The notes: generated by a model from the sequence alone, not told the origin. 64,000 nt of DNA from Microbacterium sp. 8M (GCF_902506375.1 NZ_LR733284.1:2341092-2405091); one strand, 5' to 3'; counted from the first letter of the stretch, positions 9,379-17,990 are shown. Program-made: numbers and translations.

Positions 9379-10479
9379 ATGCGCAACTACATCATCATGG
9401 CCGGGGTGGACTGGGAGTTCCACGGCGTGGACTTCCAGGTGCTCGCGACGAACCGCCGCAAGTACCTCACGCGGCAGAACACCGCGAAGGCGGATCTGCG
9501 CTTCCTCATGATGGACGTCCGCGCCGGGCGGGTCACCCGGATCGACGTGACCTACCCGGGCGGCACGAAGACGGAGACGTCGAGCGTCGTGGCCACCTTC
9601 GGGCCGGTGGGCCGCTCCAGCATCGGCACGTTCACCGACTCCGCCGGAATCACCCGCACCGGCTTCACGCCGGGCCAGTTCAGCGTCATGTCGATCACCG
9701 ATCTCTACGCCGCGATCCGCGACATCGGCAAGAACGCACCGGGCACGCTGCAGGAGGTGAGCTTCTTCGGGCACGGCTGGATGGGCGGGCTGATCCTGGT
9801 CAACAGCTTCGATGACCGCTCCCCCGTCGTCCCGGTGCCCTCCACCGGCGGCGCGCCCACCACGGTCGTCGCCACGCTCGGCCCGACGCAGCGCAACCCC
9901 AGCGACGAGGACTCCCGGGGCGAGTACGACTTCGTCGCGCCGACCCAGGACGCCGCCGCGCTCGCGCTGTTCAAGGCCGCCTTCGCCGCCGACGGCTTCT
10001 CGTGGCTCTGGGGCTGCGCGTTCCCGCGGGTCATCCACCACGCGATGTGGGCGATGGAGGGCGCCAAGGGCTATGCGTCCAGCGGCACCGGCGACGACAC
10101 GGTGCTCACGCTCGACCGGGTGGTGAAGGAGGACGTCGACTACCTCGAGGGCTTCCTGCTGCCGATCCTGAAGACGCCGTTCCCGTCACGCTCGACGATC
10201 ACCACGAAGTTCAGATTGCTCAAGTACGCGTTCTGCGCCGCCAACGCCTCGGCCTTCGCCGCGCAGCTGGCGAACGCGACCGACAAGCCGGTGCGCGCCG
10301 CCCTGCTCGGCACCTACGCCGAGTACGACGATCCGACCGACATGATGCACGTGCACACGGGATTCACAGCGCACGTCGCGTTCTACAAGAACTACATCGG
10401 GATGGCGATGGATCCCGAGGGACGCGGCTACGGCGTGTACCCGCCGGGCCTCACCTGTGCCGTGCCGACCGTGCCGTGA
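9379..10479 (+). CDS. Unrecognised protein with a possible His-Cys (caspase-like) dyad
   Basis: A 366-residue protein with no signal peptide. ATG 9379 is chosen because AGGAGG lies 6 nt upstream. A hydrophobic strand ending in His-Gly (EVSFFGHGWMGG, His132) and a later one ending in Cys (FSWLWGCAFP, Cys213) resemble the strand-HG and strand-C pattern of clan CD proteases (caspase, CHAT, clostripain). This is only a pattern match; no database search backs it. The N terminus (MRNYIIMAGVDWEFHG) reads like a beta strand. It lies 53 bp after the large disrupted gene on the same strand, and the pair looks like an operon. It could also be a structural or hydrolase protein of another fold. Confidence 0.7.
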   Translation: MRNYIIMAGVDWEFHGVDFQVLATNRRKYLTRQNTAKADLRFLMMDVRAGRVTRIDVTYPGGTKTETSSVVATFGPVGRSSIGTFTDSAGITRTGFTPGQFSVMSITDLYAAIRDIGKNAPGTLQEVSFFGHGWMGGLILVNSFDDRSPVVPVPSTGGAPTTVVATLGPTQRNPSDEDSRGEYDFVAPTQDAAALALFKAAFAADGFSWLWGCAFPRVIHHAMWAMEGAKGYASSGTGDDTVLTLDRVVKEDVDYLEGFLLPILKTPFPSRSTITTKFRLLKYAFCAANASAFAAQLANATDKPVRAALLGTYAEYDDPTDMMHVHTGFTAHVAFYKNYIGMAMDPEGRGYGVYPPGLTCAVPTVP

Positions 10480-10524
10480 TCCGGCACTCGACGCGGAACC
10501 GGCGCACCCCCTACTGTTCGAGTC

Positions 10525-11901
10525 ATGGCAGCGCTTCTCGACGTGGACGGCGTCCGCGCCCTGCTCGCGGAATGGATGCCGCGGCAGCGGTGGTTCGCCG
10601 CCAAGGGGCGCCATTCGGCGCTGCGGATCGTCACGTGGTGGGACCTGCCTGCCGTTCCGGGTGACGAGGCGGTGCAGGTGCGGACCTTCCTCGTGGCGGA
10701 TGACGCGGCGGTGCCGGTGGCGCTGTATCAGGTGCCGCTCGTCGCGCGTCCGGACGCTTCCGTGCCGCCGGGATCTCCGAACGCCGTCGGATCCCCGGAG
10801 CCGGGCTGGACGCTCCTCGACGGCGCGCACGATCCCGCCTTCGCGACAGCTCTGCGCCGTCTGGTGACGGCAGGCGGATCCGGCACCGGCCCGGGATCGG
10901 AGGCGCACGGGGTTCCGGTCTTGCCCGCGCCTGCCACGGGGAGGTGGACCTCCGACGTGCTGCGGGGCGAGCAGTCGAACACCTCGATCATCTTCCGCTC
11001 CGATGATGCACCTCCGATGATCGTGAAGATCTTCCGTCTGCTGCACGCCGGCGTGAATCCGGACATCGAGCTGCAGAGCGGTCTGGCCGCCGCGGGTTCC
11101 CCGTTCGTGCCGCGGGCGCTCGGGCACGTCGTGGGGCGCTGGCCCTCCCCGGACGGCACGGTGGAGGGCTCGCTCGCCTTCGCGCAGGAGTTCCTGCCGG
11201 GCGTGGAGGACGCGTGGCGGGTCGCGCTGCGGGCGGCATCCTCGGATAGGGACTTCACCGCTTCCGCCCACAGCCTGGGCGTCGCCACCGCGAGCGTGCA
11301 TCGGACGCTCGCCGTGACTTTCCCCACCGTCGACGCGTCCGACGACGACCGGCGCCGCATCGCCGTGAGCTGGCAGCGGCGCCTGGACGTGGCGATCGCG
11401 GACGTGCCCGAGCTCGCCGACCTGCGCTCGGCGATCGAGGCGGTGTATGAGCGCGCGCAACAGGGGCCGTGGCCGCAGCTGCAGCGCGTGCACGGCGACC
11501 TGCACCTGGGCCAGGCGATCCTGGCTCCGCAGCGCGGGTGGATGCTGCTCGACTTCGAGGGCGAGCCGCTGCGCCCGATGACCGAGCGGGTGCGGCCCGA
11601 CCTGGCCCTGCGCGACGTGGCGGGCATGCTGCGCTCATTCGACTACGTCGCCGGATCCAGCCGCCTCACCCACCCCGACCTGCCGATCGCCCCCGCCCGT
11701 GACTGGGCGAACGCGGCCCGGCAGGCGTTCCTCGCCGGGTACGCCTCCGCCTCGGAGGTGGACCTCGACGCGCAGCGTCCGCTCCGCGACGCCCTCGAGC
11801 TGGACAAGGCGGTGTATGAGGCCGTCTACGAGATCCGCAACCGCCCGGACTGGCTCCCCGTCCCGGTCCTGGGCATCCGGCGGCTCGTCCGAGCCGTCTG
11901 A
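10525..11901 (+). CDS. mak: Maltokinase (Mak/Pep2 type)
   Basis: A 458-residue protein. An N-terminal cap (LLAEWMPRQRWFAAKGR) is typical of maltokinases and of trehalose-synthase fusions. The kinase lobe follows, with SNTSIIF, the catalytic loop VHGDLHLGQ near residue 323 and the metal-binding LLDFEGEP. Maltokinase phosphorylates maltose with ATP to maltose-1-phosphate, the GlgE substrate for alpha-glucan synthesis. Usual partners (treS, glgE, glgB) are not in the window. The C-terminal part ends KAVYEAVYEIRNRPDWLPVPVLGIRR, as in the family. A related aminoglycoside-phosphotransferase-fold kinase is the main alternative. Start ATG at 10525 has a poor ribosome site. Confidence 0.85.
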   Translation: MAALLDVDGVRALLAEWMPRQRWFAAKGRHSALRIVTWWDLPAVPGDEAVQVRTFLVADDAAVPVALYQVPLVARPDASVPPGSPNAVGSPEPGWTLLDGAHDPAFATALRRLVTAGGSGTGPGSEAHGVPVLPAPATGRWTSDVLRGEQSNTSIIFRSDDAPPMIVKIFRLLHAGVNPDIELQSGLAAAGSPFVPRALGHVVGRWPSPDGTVEGSLAFAQEFLPGVEDAWRVALRAASSDRDFTASAHSLGVATASVHRTLAVTFPTVDASDDDRRRIAVSWQRRLDVAIADVPELADLRSAIEAVYERAQQGPWPQLQRVHGDLHLGQAILAPQRGWMLLDFEGEPLRPMTERVRPDLALRDVAGMLRSFDYVAGSSRLTHPDLPIAPARDWANAARQAFLAGYASASEVDLDAQRPLRDALELDKAVYEAVYEIRNRPDWLPVPVLGIRRLVRAV

Positions 11902-11928
11902 GCCCCAGCGAACGGGGCCGGCCCCGCG

Positions 11929-12753
11929 CTACTTCACCGTCGGCGGTCCGGGGATCCCATAGCCGGACGGGGCGATGTTCGCGTCCAGCGACTTCTTCCA
12001 GGCACCCGAGGAGATGTACTCCTTGAGCGCCGAGCGCACCTGGCCGGCGCGGTCGTCGCCCTGCTTCAGCCCGATCCCGTAGTTCTCATCCGTGAACCCC
12101 TTGCCGATCACCCGCAGCACGCCCTTGTACTCGGGCAGGGCCGCGAAGCCGGCGAGGATGAGGTCGTCGGTGGAGACGGCGTCGACGGTGCCCGCCGCGA
12201 GATCCCGCACGCACTCCGACCACGACGGCACTTTCACGACGGTGATCTTCCCCCGGTAGTGAGCCGTGAGGTAGTCGATCGAGGTGGTGCCGGCGGCCGC
12301 GCACACCTTCTTGCCGTCCAGCGTCTCGGGTCCGGTGATCGTGTCGTCGTTGCGCCGGATGAGCAGATCCTGATGCGCGACGAAGTAGGGCCCGACGAAG
12401 GCGATCTCCTTCTCGCGTTCCGGGGTGATGGAGAACGTCGAGACGACGAGATCCACCTTTCCCGAGGTCAGAGCGCTCACCCGCTCGTCCTGGTCGATGC
12501 GCTGCCAGGTGATGTTCCTGGTCGGCACCCCGAGCTTGCCTGCGACGTAGTTGGCGGTGTCGATGTCGAACCCGGCGTAGCCGTCGTCGGTCTTCCGGCT
12601 CACGCCGGGCAGGTCGTCGGCGATGCCGATCGTGAGGGTGGCGGATCCGGTGGCGTTGTTGTCACCGGTGCTGGTGGGCGGGGTGGACGAGCACCCGGTG
12701 ACGATCACGGATGCCGCGGCCAGTGCCGCCGCGGCGAGCGCGAGACGACGCAT
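11929..12753 (-). CDS. Amino-acid-type substrate-binding lipoprotein (SBP family 3)
   Basis: A 274-residue lipoprotein: signal peptide, lipobox IVTGC, a Ser/Thr/Asn-rich linker, then a family-3 periplasmic-binding fold (ADDLPGVSRKTDDGYAGFDID, ALTSGKVDLVVSTFSITPERE, VCAAAGTTSIDYL). These bind polar amino acids outside the membrane, usually glutamate- or glutamine-like. ATG at 12753 overlaps the stop of the upstream permease gene (TGATG), a sign of translational coupling. It is unusual that no ABC permease or ATPase is next to it; the coupled gene is a secondary APC-type permease. The gene is convergent with maltokinase, 27 bp apart. Confidence 0.9.
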   Translation of the reverse strand: MRRLALAAAALAAASVIVTGCSSTPPTSTGDNNATGSATLTIGIADDLPGVSRKTDDGYAGFDIDTANYVAGKLGVPTRNITWQRIDQDERVSALTSGKVDLVVSTFSITPEREKEIAFVGPYFVAHQDLLIRRNDDTITGPETLDGKKVCAAAGTTSIDYLTAHYRGKITVVKVPSWSECVRDLAAGTVDAVSTDDLILAGFAALPEYKGVLRVIGKGFTDENYGIGLKQGDDRAGQVRSALKEYISSGAWKKSLDANIAPSGYGIPGPPTVK

Positions 12754-14465
12754 CACCGTCCCCCTTCACTCGTGTCCGACGGATCGGGCGGGTTCTTGTC
12801 GGGCTCGTCGAGGTTGTCCCACTCGTGCATCTCGACCTCGATCGGTCCGATCTCGATGCCCTCGTCCTCGTCGTCCTCGTCGCGCTCGTGCACGTCGAAC
12901 TGCACCGTGCCGATGGCGGCGATCGATTCCGTGCGCGGGCCGGCGGGCTGCGGCGGATAGCGCAGGCCGGTGTCCGTCCATTTGCTGAGCATGCGGCCGC
13001 CGGTGTGCGCGGACACCCGCCCCTTCACGATCAGCCAGCCGAGCTCGAAGATCACCAGCAGCACCGGGATCCCGACGACCACGACGACGAATCCGGTCTT
13101 GTGCCAGAAGTACGGCGACGCCTGCCAGCCCGAGATCGCCATGCCGACGATCACGAACGCCAGGAAGGCGAGGCCCAGATAGCTCGTCCACGGGGTGCCG
13201 GGGGCGCGGAACGTGCTCGCCGGCAGCACTCCCCTGTCGCTGAGCCGTCGCAGCCGCAGCTGGCAGACGAAGATGGTGCCCCAGGTGAACACCACCGCGA
13301 TGGATGCGGCCTCGAGGGCGATCTCGAACGCATCGGGGCTGACGGCGTTCAGGATGGATCCGAACACGTACACCACCGCGGTCATCACGATGCCGGCCCA
13401 CGGCACGCCCGCGGCGCTCATCCGGAGCGTGAAGGCCGGCGCCTGCTTGGCGATGCCGAGGCTGCGCAGCACCCGACCGGTCGTGTACAAGCCCGAGTTC
13501 AGCGACGACATGGCCGCCACGATGAGGATCGCCTGGATCACGTTCGCCATCCACGGCATGCCCATGCGTCCGAACACCGTCACGAACGGGCTGATGCCCG
13601 GTGTGAACTCGCTCGTGGGCAGGATGCACACGAGCAGCAGCAGCGCGCCGCAGTAGAAGACGGCGATGCGGACGATGACCGCGTTGACGGCCTTGGGCAC
13701 CTCGCGCCGCGGATCCTCCATCTCCCCCGCCGCGATGCCGACCATCTCGATCGCCGCGTAGGCGAAGACGACGCCCGACATCACGATGATGGGGCCGTAC
13801 CAGACGAACCCGTCGCCGGTCGGCCAGAACCCGCCCGGGTTGGACCAGAGGTTCTGGACGCCGGCGCGATGGCCTCCGACGTCGAAGCTGAAGGCGACGA
13901 CGATGAGGCCGACGACGAGGAAGACGACGATCGCGGAGACCTTGAGCACCGACGCCCAGAACTCGAACTCGCCGAACGCCTTCGCCGACAGCAGATTGAC
14001 CACCAGCACCACGGCGAGCGCGATGAGCACCGTGGCCCAGGTCGGCATCTGCGGCCACCAGTACTGGATGTACAGGCCCACGGCGCTGAGCTCGGCGATG
14101 CCGGTGAGCGCCCAGTTCGTCCAGTACATCCAGCCCGTGTAGTAGGCCGCCTTCTCGCCGAAGAACTCGCGCATCCACGACACGAACGCACCCGAGGTCG
14201 TCCGGTACAGCACGAGCTCGCCGAGCGCCCGCATCAGGAAGTAGGCGATCACGCCGACGAAGGCGTAGCTGAGCACGAGCGCCGGGCCGTTGCTGTGCAG
14301 GCGTGACGCGGATCCGAGGAAGAGACCGGTGCCGATCGCTCCGCCGATCGCGATCATCTGCACCTGGCGCCGGTTCAGGCTCTTCTTGTAGCCCGCCTGC
14401 TCGGCGTCGTGCTCTGCGCCGTGGTCTTGGGCGTGTGTGACATTCGTGGCTTCGGTCTGCGACAT
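12753..14465 (-). CDS. APC-superfamily amino-acid permease (AAT family, asparagine/GABA-permease-like)
   Basis: A 570-residue membrane protein with 12 predicted helices. The N-terminal family signature is LNRRQVQMIAIGGAIGTGLF, followed by the substrate-site region and VVFAYAAIEMVGIAAGEMEDP, typical of the AAT family. It imports amino acids with protons. The C-terminal tail of roughly 80 residues after the last helix is acidic (HERDEDDEDEGIEIGPIEVE) and longer than usual. ATG at 14465 has GAGGGGGAG upstream; a longer frame up to 14573 is not protein-like. It is translationally coupled to a binding lipoprotein. L-asparagine is a guess from sequence resemblance to AnsP. Confidence 0.88.
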   Translation of the reverse strand: MSQTEATNVTHAQDHGAEHDAEQAGYKKSLNRRQVQMIAIGGAIGTGLFLGSASRLHSNGPALVLSYAFVGVIAYFLMRALGELVLYRTTSGAFVSWMREFFGEKAAYYTGWMYWTNWALTGIAELSAVGLYIQYWWPQMPTWATVLIALAVVLVVNLLSAKAFGEFEFWASVLKVSAIVVFLVVGLIVVAFSFDVGGHRAGVQNLWSNPGGFWPTGDGFVWYGPIIVMSGVVFAYAAIEMVGIAAGEMEDPRREVPKAVNAVIVRIAVFYCGALLLLVCILPTSEFTPGISPFVTVFGRMGMPWMANVIQAILIVAAMSSLNSGLYTTGRVLRSLGIAKQAPAFTLRMSAAGVPWAGIVMTAVVYVFGSILNAVSPDAFEIALEAASIAVVFTWGTIFVCQLRLRRLSDRGVLPASTFRAPGTPWTSYLGLAFLAFVIVGMAISGWQASPYFWHKTGFVVVVVGIPVLLVIFELGWLIVKGRVSAHTGGRMLSKWTDTGLRYPPQPAGPRTESIAAIGTVQFDVHERDEDDEDEGIEIGPIEVEMHEWDNLDEPDKNPPDPSDTSEGGR

Positions 14466-14600
14466 GCGCTCCCCCTCATCACCGGGGCCGCGGTGGGGCG
14501 GGTCGCATCGCGGCTCGGAGCATCGGGGCCTGACGTGGAATCGAGGATGGCACGGTTCCTGGACCGAGGGCAACGGGTTCCCGACATGCCGCCGCGCGGC

Positions 14601-15242
14601 TCATGGCCGGCGGAGCCCACGAGCGATGAGGTGGATCGCGAGCCAGAGCTCGAAGGCGAACACCGGGAGCGCGGCCGCGCCGGCGAGAGGCCCGTTGAGG
14701 GGAATGACGGACCACAGTTGGGCGAGGTTGCTGACGAGCACGAGGAGACCGCCTCCGGCACCGAGCGCCGCGAGCGGCCGGGGCACCGCGCGAGAGTCCC
14801 AGAGGAGCCAGCCGAGGACGATCGTGTTGACGCTGATCACAAGCCCCTGGCCGAGCAGGAACGACGCGGTGTGCATCGCCGTCAGCAGCTCCGCCGAAGA
14901 CCCGGCGGTCGCGGGCACCCACATCATCGCCAGCATCGGCAGCGCACCGGCGACGATGACGGCGGCTTCCACAGCGCGAAGGATGGCGAACGTCGCTGCG
15001 CGGACCGGTCCGAATGGGCGCAGCAGGTGCCACAGAAGCACGCCGGTTCCCGCGCAGCCGATCGCGAGTGCGAACTCGAGCGTGACGCCGGCGGGGACGA
15101 GCCCGGCGCCGTACGCCACGACCGCGACGACGGAGGTGACGTGCGTGACGAGATAGAGAACGCCGGCGGCACGGGCATGCCGGCGCGGCGTGTGGCGAGC
15201 TGATTCGCGGATCCCATCCGGGTATACGGCGTATGCTGTCAT
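14601..15242 (-). CDS. DUF4386-like membrane protein
   Basis: A 213-residue protein with about six hydrophobic helices. ARAAGVLYLVTHVTSVVAVV, ILRAVEAAVIVAGALP, LLTAMHTASFLLGQGL and the final LWLAIHLIARGLR follow the layout of the DUF4386 family. Function unknown. It is divergent from a TetR-family gene, 28 bp apart, and is the likely target of that regulator. The start ATG at 15242 has only a weak site; internal starts near residue 20 are possible. Confidence 0.78.
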   Translation of the reverse strand: MTAYAVYPDGIRESARHTPRRHARAAGVLYLVTHVTSVVAVVAYGAGLVPAGVTLEFALAIGCAGTGVLLWHLLRPFGPVRAATFAILRAVEAAVIVAGALPMLAMMWVPATAGSSAELLTAMHTASFLLGQGLVISVNTIVLGWLLWDSRAVPRPLAALGAGGGLLVLVSNLAQLWSVIPLNGPLAGAAALPVFAFELWLAIHLIARGLRRP

Positions 15243-15250
15243 CCGCTCAT

Positions 15251-15272
15251 CGTAGGTTTACGATGTATACAT
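15251..15272. promoter_or_regulatory. Probable TetR operator and promoter overlap
   Basis: Between the divergent DUF4386 and TetR genes lie two inverted repeats: CGTA-GGTT-TACG (15251-15262) and the perfect palindrome ATGTATACAT (15263-15272). The palindrome runs into the TetR start codon. TACGAT at 15259-15264 could be a -10 element that gives a leaderless TetR transcript. This fits autoregulation, but it is inference only. Confidence 0.45.
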
Positions 15273-15963
15273 GTCAAGCAGCACCCCCGGATCCTCGCGC
15301 AGTCGCCTTGATCGCGATCTCATCGTCGACATGGCGATCAGCGTCGCGGACAGGCAGGGCCTGGAAGGGGCGAGCATGCGCGGAGTGGCGGAGCGCTTGA
15401 ACGTCACACCGATGGCGCTGTACAAGCACGTCGCGAATCACTCCGAACTCATCGACCTCATGCTCGACCGCGTGATCGACGGCATCCCCGCTGTCCGGTC
15501 CGAGGCGGACTGGGTGGAGACGACCCGGGCGCGCATCTTCGCCGCACGGCGGACGTTCGCGGCGCACGCATGGGCCCGCGAAGCGATCGAGACGCGCCCG
15601 CGGGCGACGCCGCGGACCCTGCACTACATGGACTCGCTGATGGCCGGGATGTTCGAGGGCGGGCTCTCCGCCGACCTCGTGCACCACACCATGCACGCGC
15701 TCTCCACCCGCATGTGGGGCTTCACGCGCGATGTGCTGCCGACACCGCAGGTCCCCGAGGATCCGCAGCAGCGGGCTCAGGCCATGGCCGCCTTCGCGGC
15801 CTCTTATCCCGCGATCGTGCAGATGGCCACGACGTCCCCCCACGCCGGTGAGGCCTGCGACGACGACGCCGAGTTCGCCTTCGCGCTCGATCTCATCCTC
15901 GCCGGCGCTCAGCGCCTCCATGAACGCGGCTGGACACGCTCGGTACCCGTTCGGATGTCGTAG
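15271..15963 (+). CDS. TetR/AcrR-family repressor
   Basis: A 230-residue regulator. The N-terminal helix-turn-helix is clear (LEGASMRGVAERLNVTPMALYKHVANHSELIDLML). The C-terminal ligand domain resembles the TetR_C_1 type, including DLVHHTMHALSTRMWGF and FAFALDLILAGAQRL. It sits divergent to the DUF4386 membrane protein gene with an inverted repeat between them, so it probably represses that gene and itself. No Shine-Dalgarno is seen; a leaderless start at the ATG is plausible. A strong terminator follows 5 bp after the stop. Confidence 0.88.
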   Translation: MSSSTPGSSRSRLDRDLIVDMAISVADRQGLEGASMRGVAERLNVTPMALYKHVANHSELIDLMLDRVIDGIPAVRSEADWVETTRARIFAARRTFAAHAWAREAIETRPRATPRTLHYMDSLMAGMFEGGLSADLVHHTMHALSTRMWGFTRDVLPTPQVPEDPQQRAQAMAAFAASYPAIVQMATTSPHAGEACDDDAEFAFALDLILAGAQRLHERGWTRSVPVRMS

Positions 15964-15968
15964 CAGGT

Positions 15969-16007
15969 GGAGGCGCAGGTGATGCCGGGGAGATCACCTG
16001 CGCCTCC
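15969..16007 (+). terminator. Hairpin terminator after the TetR gene
   Basis: A 15-bp perfect stem (GGAGGCGCAGGTGAT paired with ATCACCTGCGCCTCC) with a 9-nt loop, 5 bp after the stop. It also lies beyond the end of the convergent sortase-like gene, but about 145 bp from it. The bases from 16008 to 16153 include a locally AT-richer stretch near 16085-16115 and no gene that I can support. Confidence 0.75.
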
Positions 16008-16153
16008 GATGCCTCTGAGGGGCACCTTCCCCGCGGAGCGGGATGTCGATGCGGGAATCATCGACGATCGGCCTTGGGGCCTATCTATCAAGACCGAAAC
16101 AGCAACAGATCGTGACGCTCGGCACAACACTCTCGCTCGGGGGTCGGTCGCGG

Positions 16154-16906
16154 TCACCCGGTTGCCGCTGCGGTGATCGCCTCGTCGTCGATGAGTTGGG
16201 CGGTGATGACCATGTTGTCGATGGATTCGGTCTGAGCCGGCGTCTGCAGGCAGGTGAACAGAACCAGGCGTCCGGGAGTGTTGACCCAGACGGTGGCATC
16301 GGCGTTGATGTCGGGTTTGTAGACCTTTCGCCACCCCGTGACGCGGTAGTGGAGTCCGTCGACGTAGACGTCTGCGCCCTCACGCAAGGACCCGGTGCCG
16401 GCGGCGACATCGATGAGGTAGTTCCCGGGGCAGATCGCCCCGCCGCGGCAGGAGTGCATCACGACGAACACCGTTCCGCCGCGCGCATGGTCCAGGTCGG
16501 CTCCGAAGTTGCGGACGAGATAGGCGGCGTCGAATCCGGGTGGGTCGATGATCCCATCGACCTCGTTCAGCTCCCCGAGCTGCACGTCGAGTCCCGTCGC
16601 GGGCACACGCAGTCGCATTCCGCGTACGCTGGAAACGGCGTCGACCGCCCTGCTCACGTCCCGGGCGGGGGCCGGAAGGACGACGGGGTTGCCGCGCAAG
16701 TCCTTGGGATACGTCTGCTCGGTCAGGTATGTGTCGAGCGTGCAGCCGCCCGCGACGAGGGCGACGACGCCCAGGATCGCCGCGATGATGATGCGGACCG
16801 CTCCGGGCCGGCGTCGATTCCCGCTGCGGGTTGCCGATGTTCGCCTTTCAGGCATCCTGGGGCGCTCCAGTCGGCAGGCCGGGACGAACGCGCCGGGATT
16901 ACGCAT
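16154..16906 (-). CDS. Sortase-like lipoprotein, last gene of the pilus operon
   Basis: A 250-residue protein with a basic N terminus, a membrane segment and a lipobox (LVAGGC, Cys55). The extracellular domain has sortase-like features: His151 in VFVVMHSC, REGADVYVDGLHYRV, and Cys219 in RLVLFTCLQ. The position where sortases place the catalytic Arg is occupied by DNMVIT, so the third active-site residue appears missing. ATG at 16906 overlaps the stop of the class C sortase gene by 8 bp, indicating coupling. It may be a degenerate housekeeping-type (class E/F-like) sortase that anchors or modifies the pilus. Start within the first 20 residues is uncertain. Confidence 0.65.
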   Translation of the reverse strand: MRNPGAFVPACRLERPRMPERRTSATRSGNRRRPGAVRIIIAAILGVVALVAGGCTLDTYLTEQTYPKDLRGNPVVLPAPARDVSRAVDAVSSVRGMRLRVPATGLDVQLGELNEVDGIIDPPGFDAAYLVRNFGADLDHARGGTVFVVMHSCRGGAICPGNYLIDVAAGTGSLREGADVYVDGLHYRVTGWRKVYKPDINADATVWVNTPGRLVLFTCLQTPAQTESIDNMVITAQLIDDEAITAAATG

Positions 16907-17846
16907 GACGCACCGTCACGCGGGCGGTGCGATGCCGTTTCGCCGGCACGCATGCGCCTCGGGCGGGACGTCCGGACCACCAGACGTAGACGGCCGCGGC
17001 GAGCAGTGCGGTGCCGGTTCCCACGGACCACCACGGAAAGCCCGGGCCGGCGGGTGCGGCGCCTGCGCCCGCGATCGCGGACCGGGGTGTGGGGAGCACG
17101 CGTTCGCCGGTGACGAGGATGCGCTGACTGTTGACCCCGATCGGGGTGCACGTCACCAGCGTGACCAGATCTTTGCCCGGCACCGGGTCGAGCGTCTTGG
17201 TCTGGTCCGGGTCGACCACCTTGATGCTGATGATCTTGTATGTGAGCGTCTCGCCGAACACGTACAGACTGAACTTCTCGCCTTCGCGGACCTGATCCAG
17301 ATTCGTGAACAGCGTCGCCGAAGCGAGCCCACGGTGTCCGGCGAGCACCGAGTGGGTGCCCTCTCCGCCGACCGGCAGCGACGTGCCCTCGAGATGCCCG
17401 ACGCCCTTCTCCAAAGTGCGATCGGCAGTGCCGTGGTAGATCGGCAGGTCAGCGTTGATCGACGGGATCACGATGCGTCCCATCAGACCGTACTGGTCGG
17501 CTTGCAGGAGCTTGGTGTAGTCGAATCCGTTCGGCAGGTGAGCACCCTGATCGACCGGGATCCGTTCGTTCGCGCGGACGGCCGCCCTGCCGTCCAGCGC
17601 CGCGTTGTAGGCGGCCGCCTGCTGCAACGCCTCGGTCCGGGCATCTGGGCCGATGATCTTGACGGCGTTCCCGTACTCGGCGATCCGCTGCGTCTCCTGC
17701 ACGGCGCTGAACCAGCTGGCTGTGGCGGGATACAACGCGACTCCGACACCGCCCAGGCACACGACTGCGATGAGGAGCGAGAGAACCGACACCCGCCACC
17801 GTGGACGAGATGTCCGGACGCGGGATCGAACACGGAGATCCGTCAT
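16899..17846 (-). CDS. Class C (pilin-polymerising) sortase
   Basis: A 315-residue membrane transpeptidase that cleaves LPXTG-type signals and joins pilins through a Lys side chain. There is an N-terminal membrane helix (VSVLSLLIAVVCLGGVGVAL), the catalytic domain with His171 in SVLAGHRG, Cys233 in TLVTCTP and Arg242 in SQRILVTG, and a second C-terminal membrane segment. Two membrane segments are typical of class C. ATG at 17846 has AGGAG 9 nt upstream; the longer frame to 17969 lacks support. It follows the major pilin gene after a 144-bp gap that contains a hairpin, and overlaps the next gene. Confidence 0.93.
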   Translation of the reverse strand: MTDLRVRSRVRTSRPRWRVSVLSLLIAVVCLGGVGVALYPATASWFSAVQETQRIAEYGNAVKIIGPDARTEALQQAAAYNAALDGRAAVRANERIPVDQGAHLPNGFDYTKLLQADQYGLMGRIVIPSINADLPIYHGTADRTLEKGVGHLEGTSLPVGGEGTHSVLAGHRGLASATLFTNLDQVREGEKFSLYVFGETLTYKIISIKVVDPDQTKTLDPVPGKDLVTLVTCTPIGVNSQRILVTGERVLPTPRSAIAGAGAAPAGPGFPWWSVGTGTALLAAAVYVWWSGRPARGACVPAKRHRTARVTVRHA

Positions 17847-17935
17847 TGCGCGCTGCTCCTGGATCGGGGACGGTGTGAAAGGGGCGACAGGGATGCCGCG
17901 GGACAGGGTCGACGCATGGCCGACCGAGACGAGGC

Positions 17936-17977
17936 GAGTCCAGGTGACGACGCGGTCGGACGCCGCCACCTGGACTC
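17936..17977 (-). terminator. Intercistronic hairpin between major pilin and sortase genes
   Basis: An 11-bp perfect stem, GAGTCCAGGTG with CACCTGGACTC, around a 19-20 nt loop, 14 bp after the pilin stop. It lacks a U tract on the coding strand. It may act as a partial terminator or mRNA-stabilising end that lets pilin mRNA exceed sortase mRNA. Confidence 0.45.
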
Positions 17978-17990
17978 GTCACCCTGTGGA

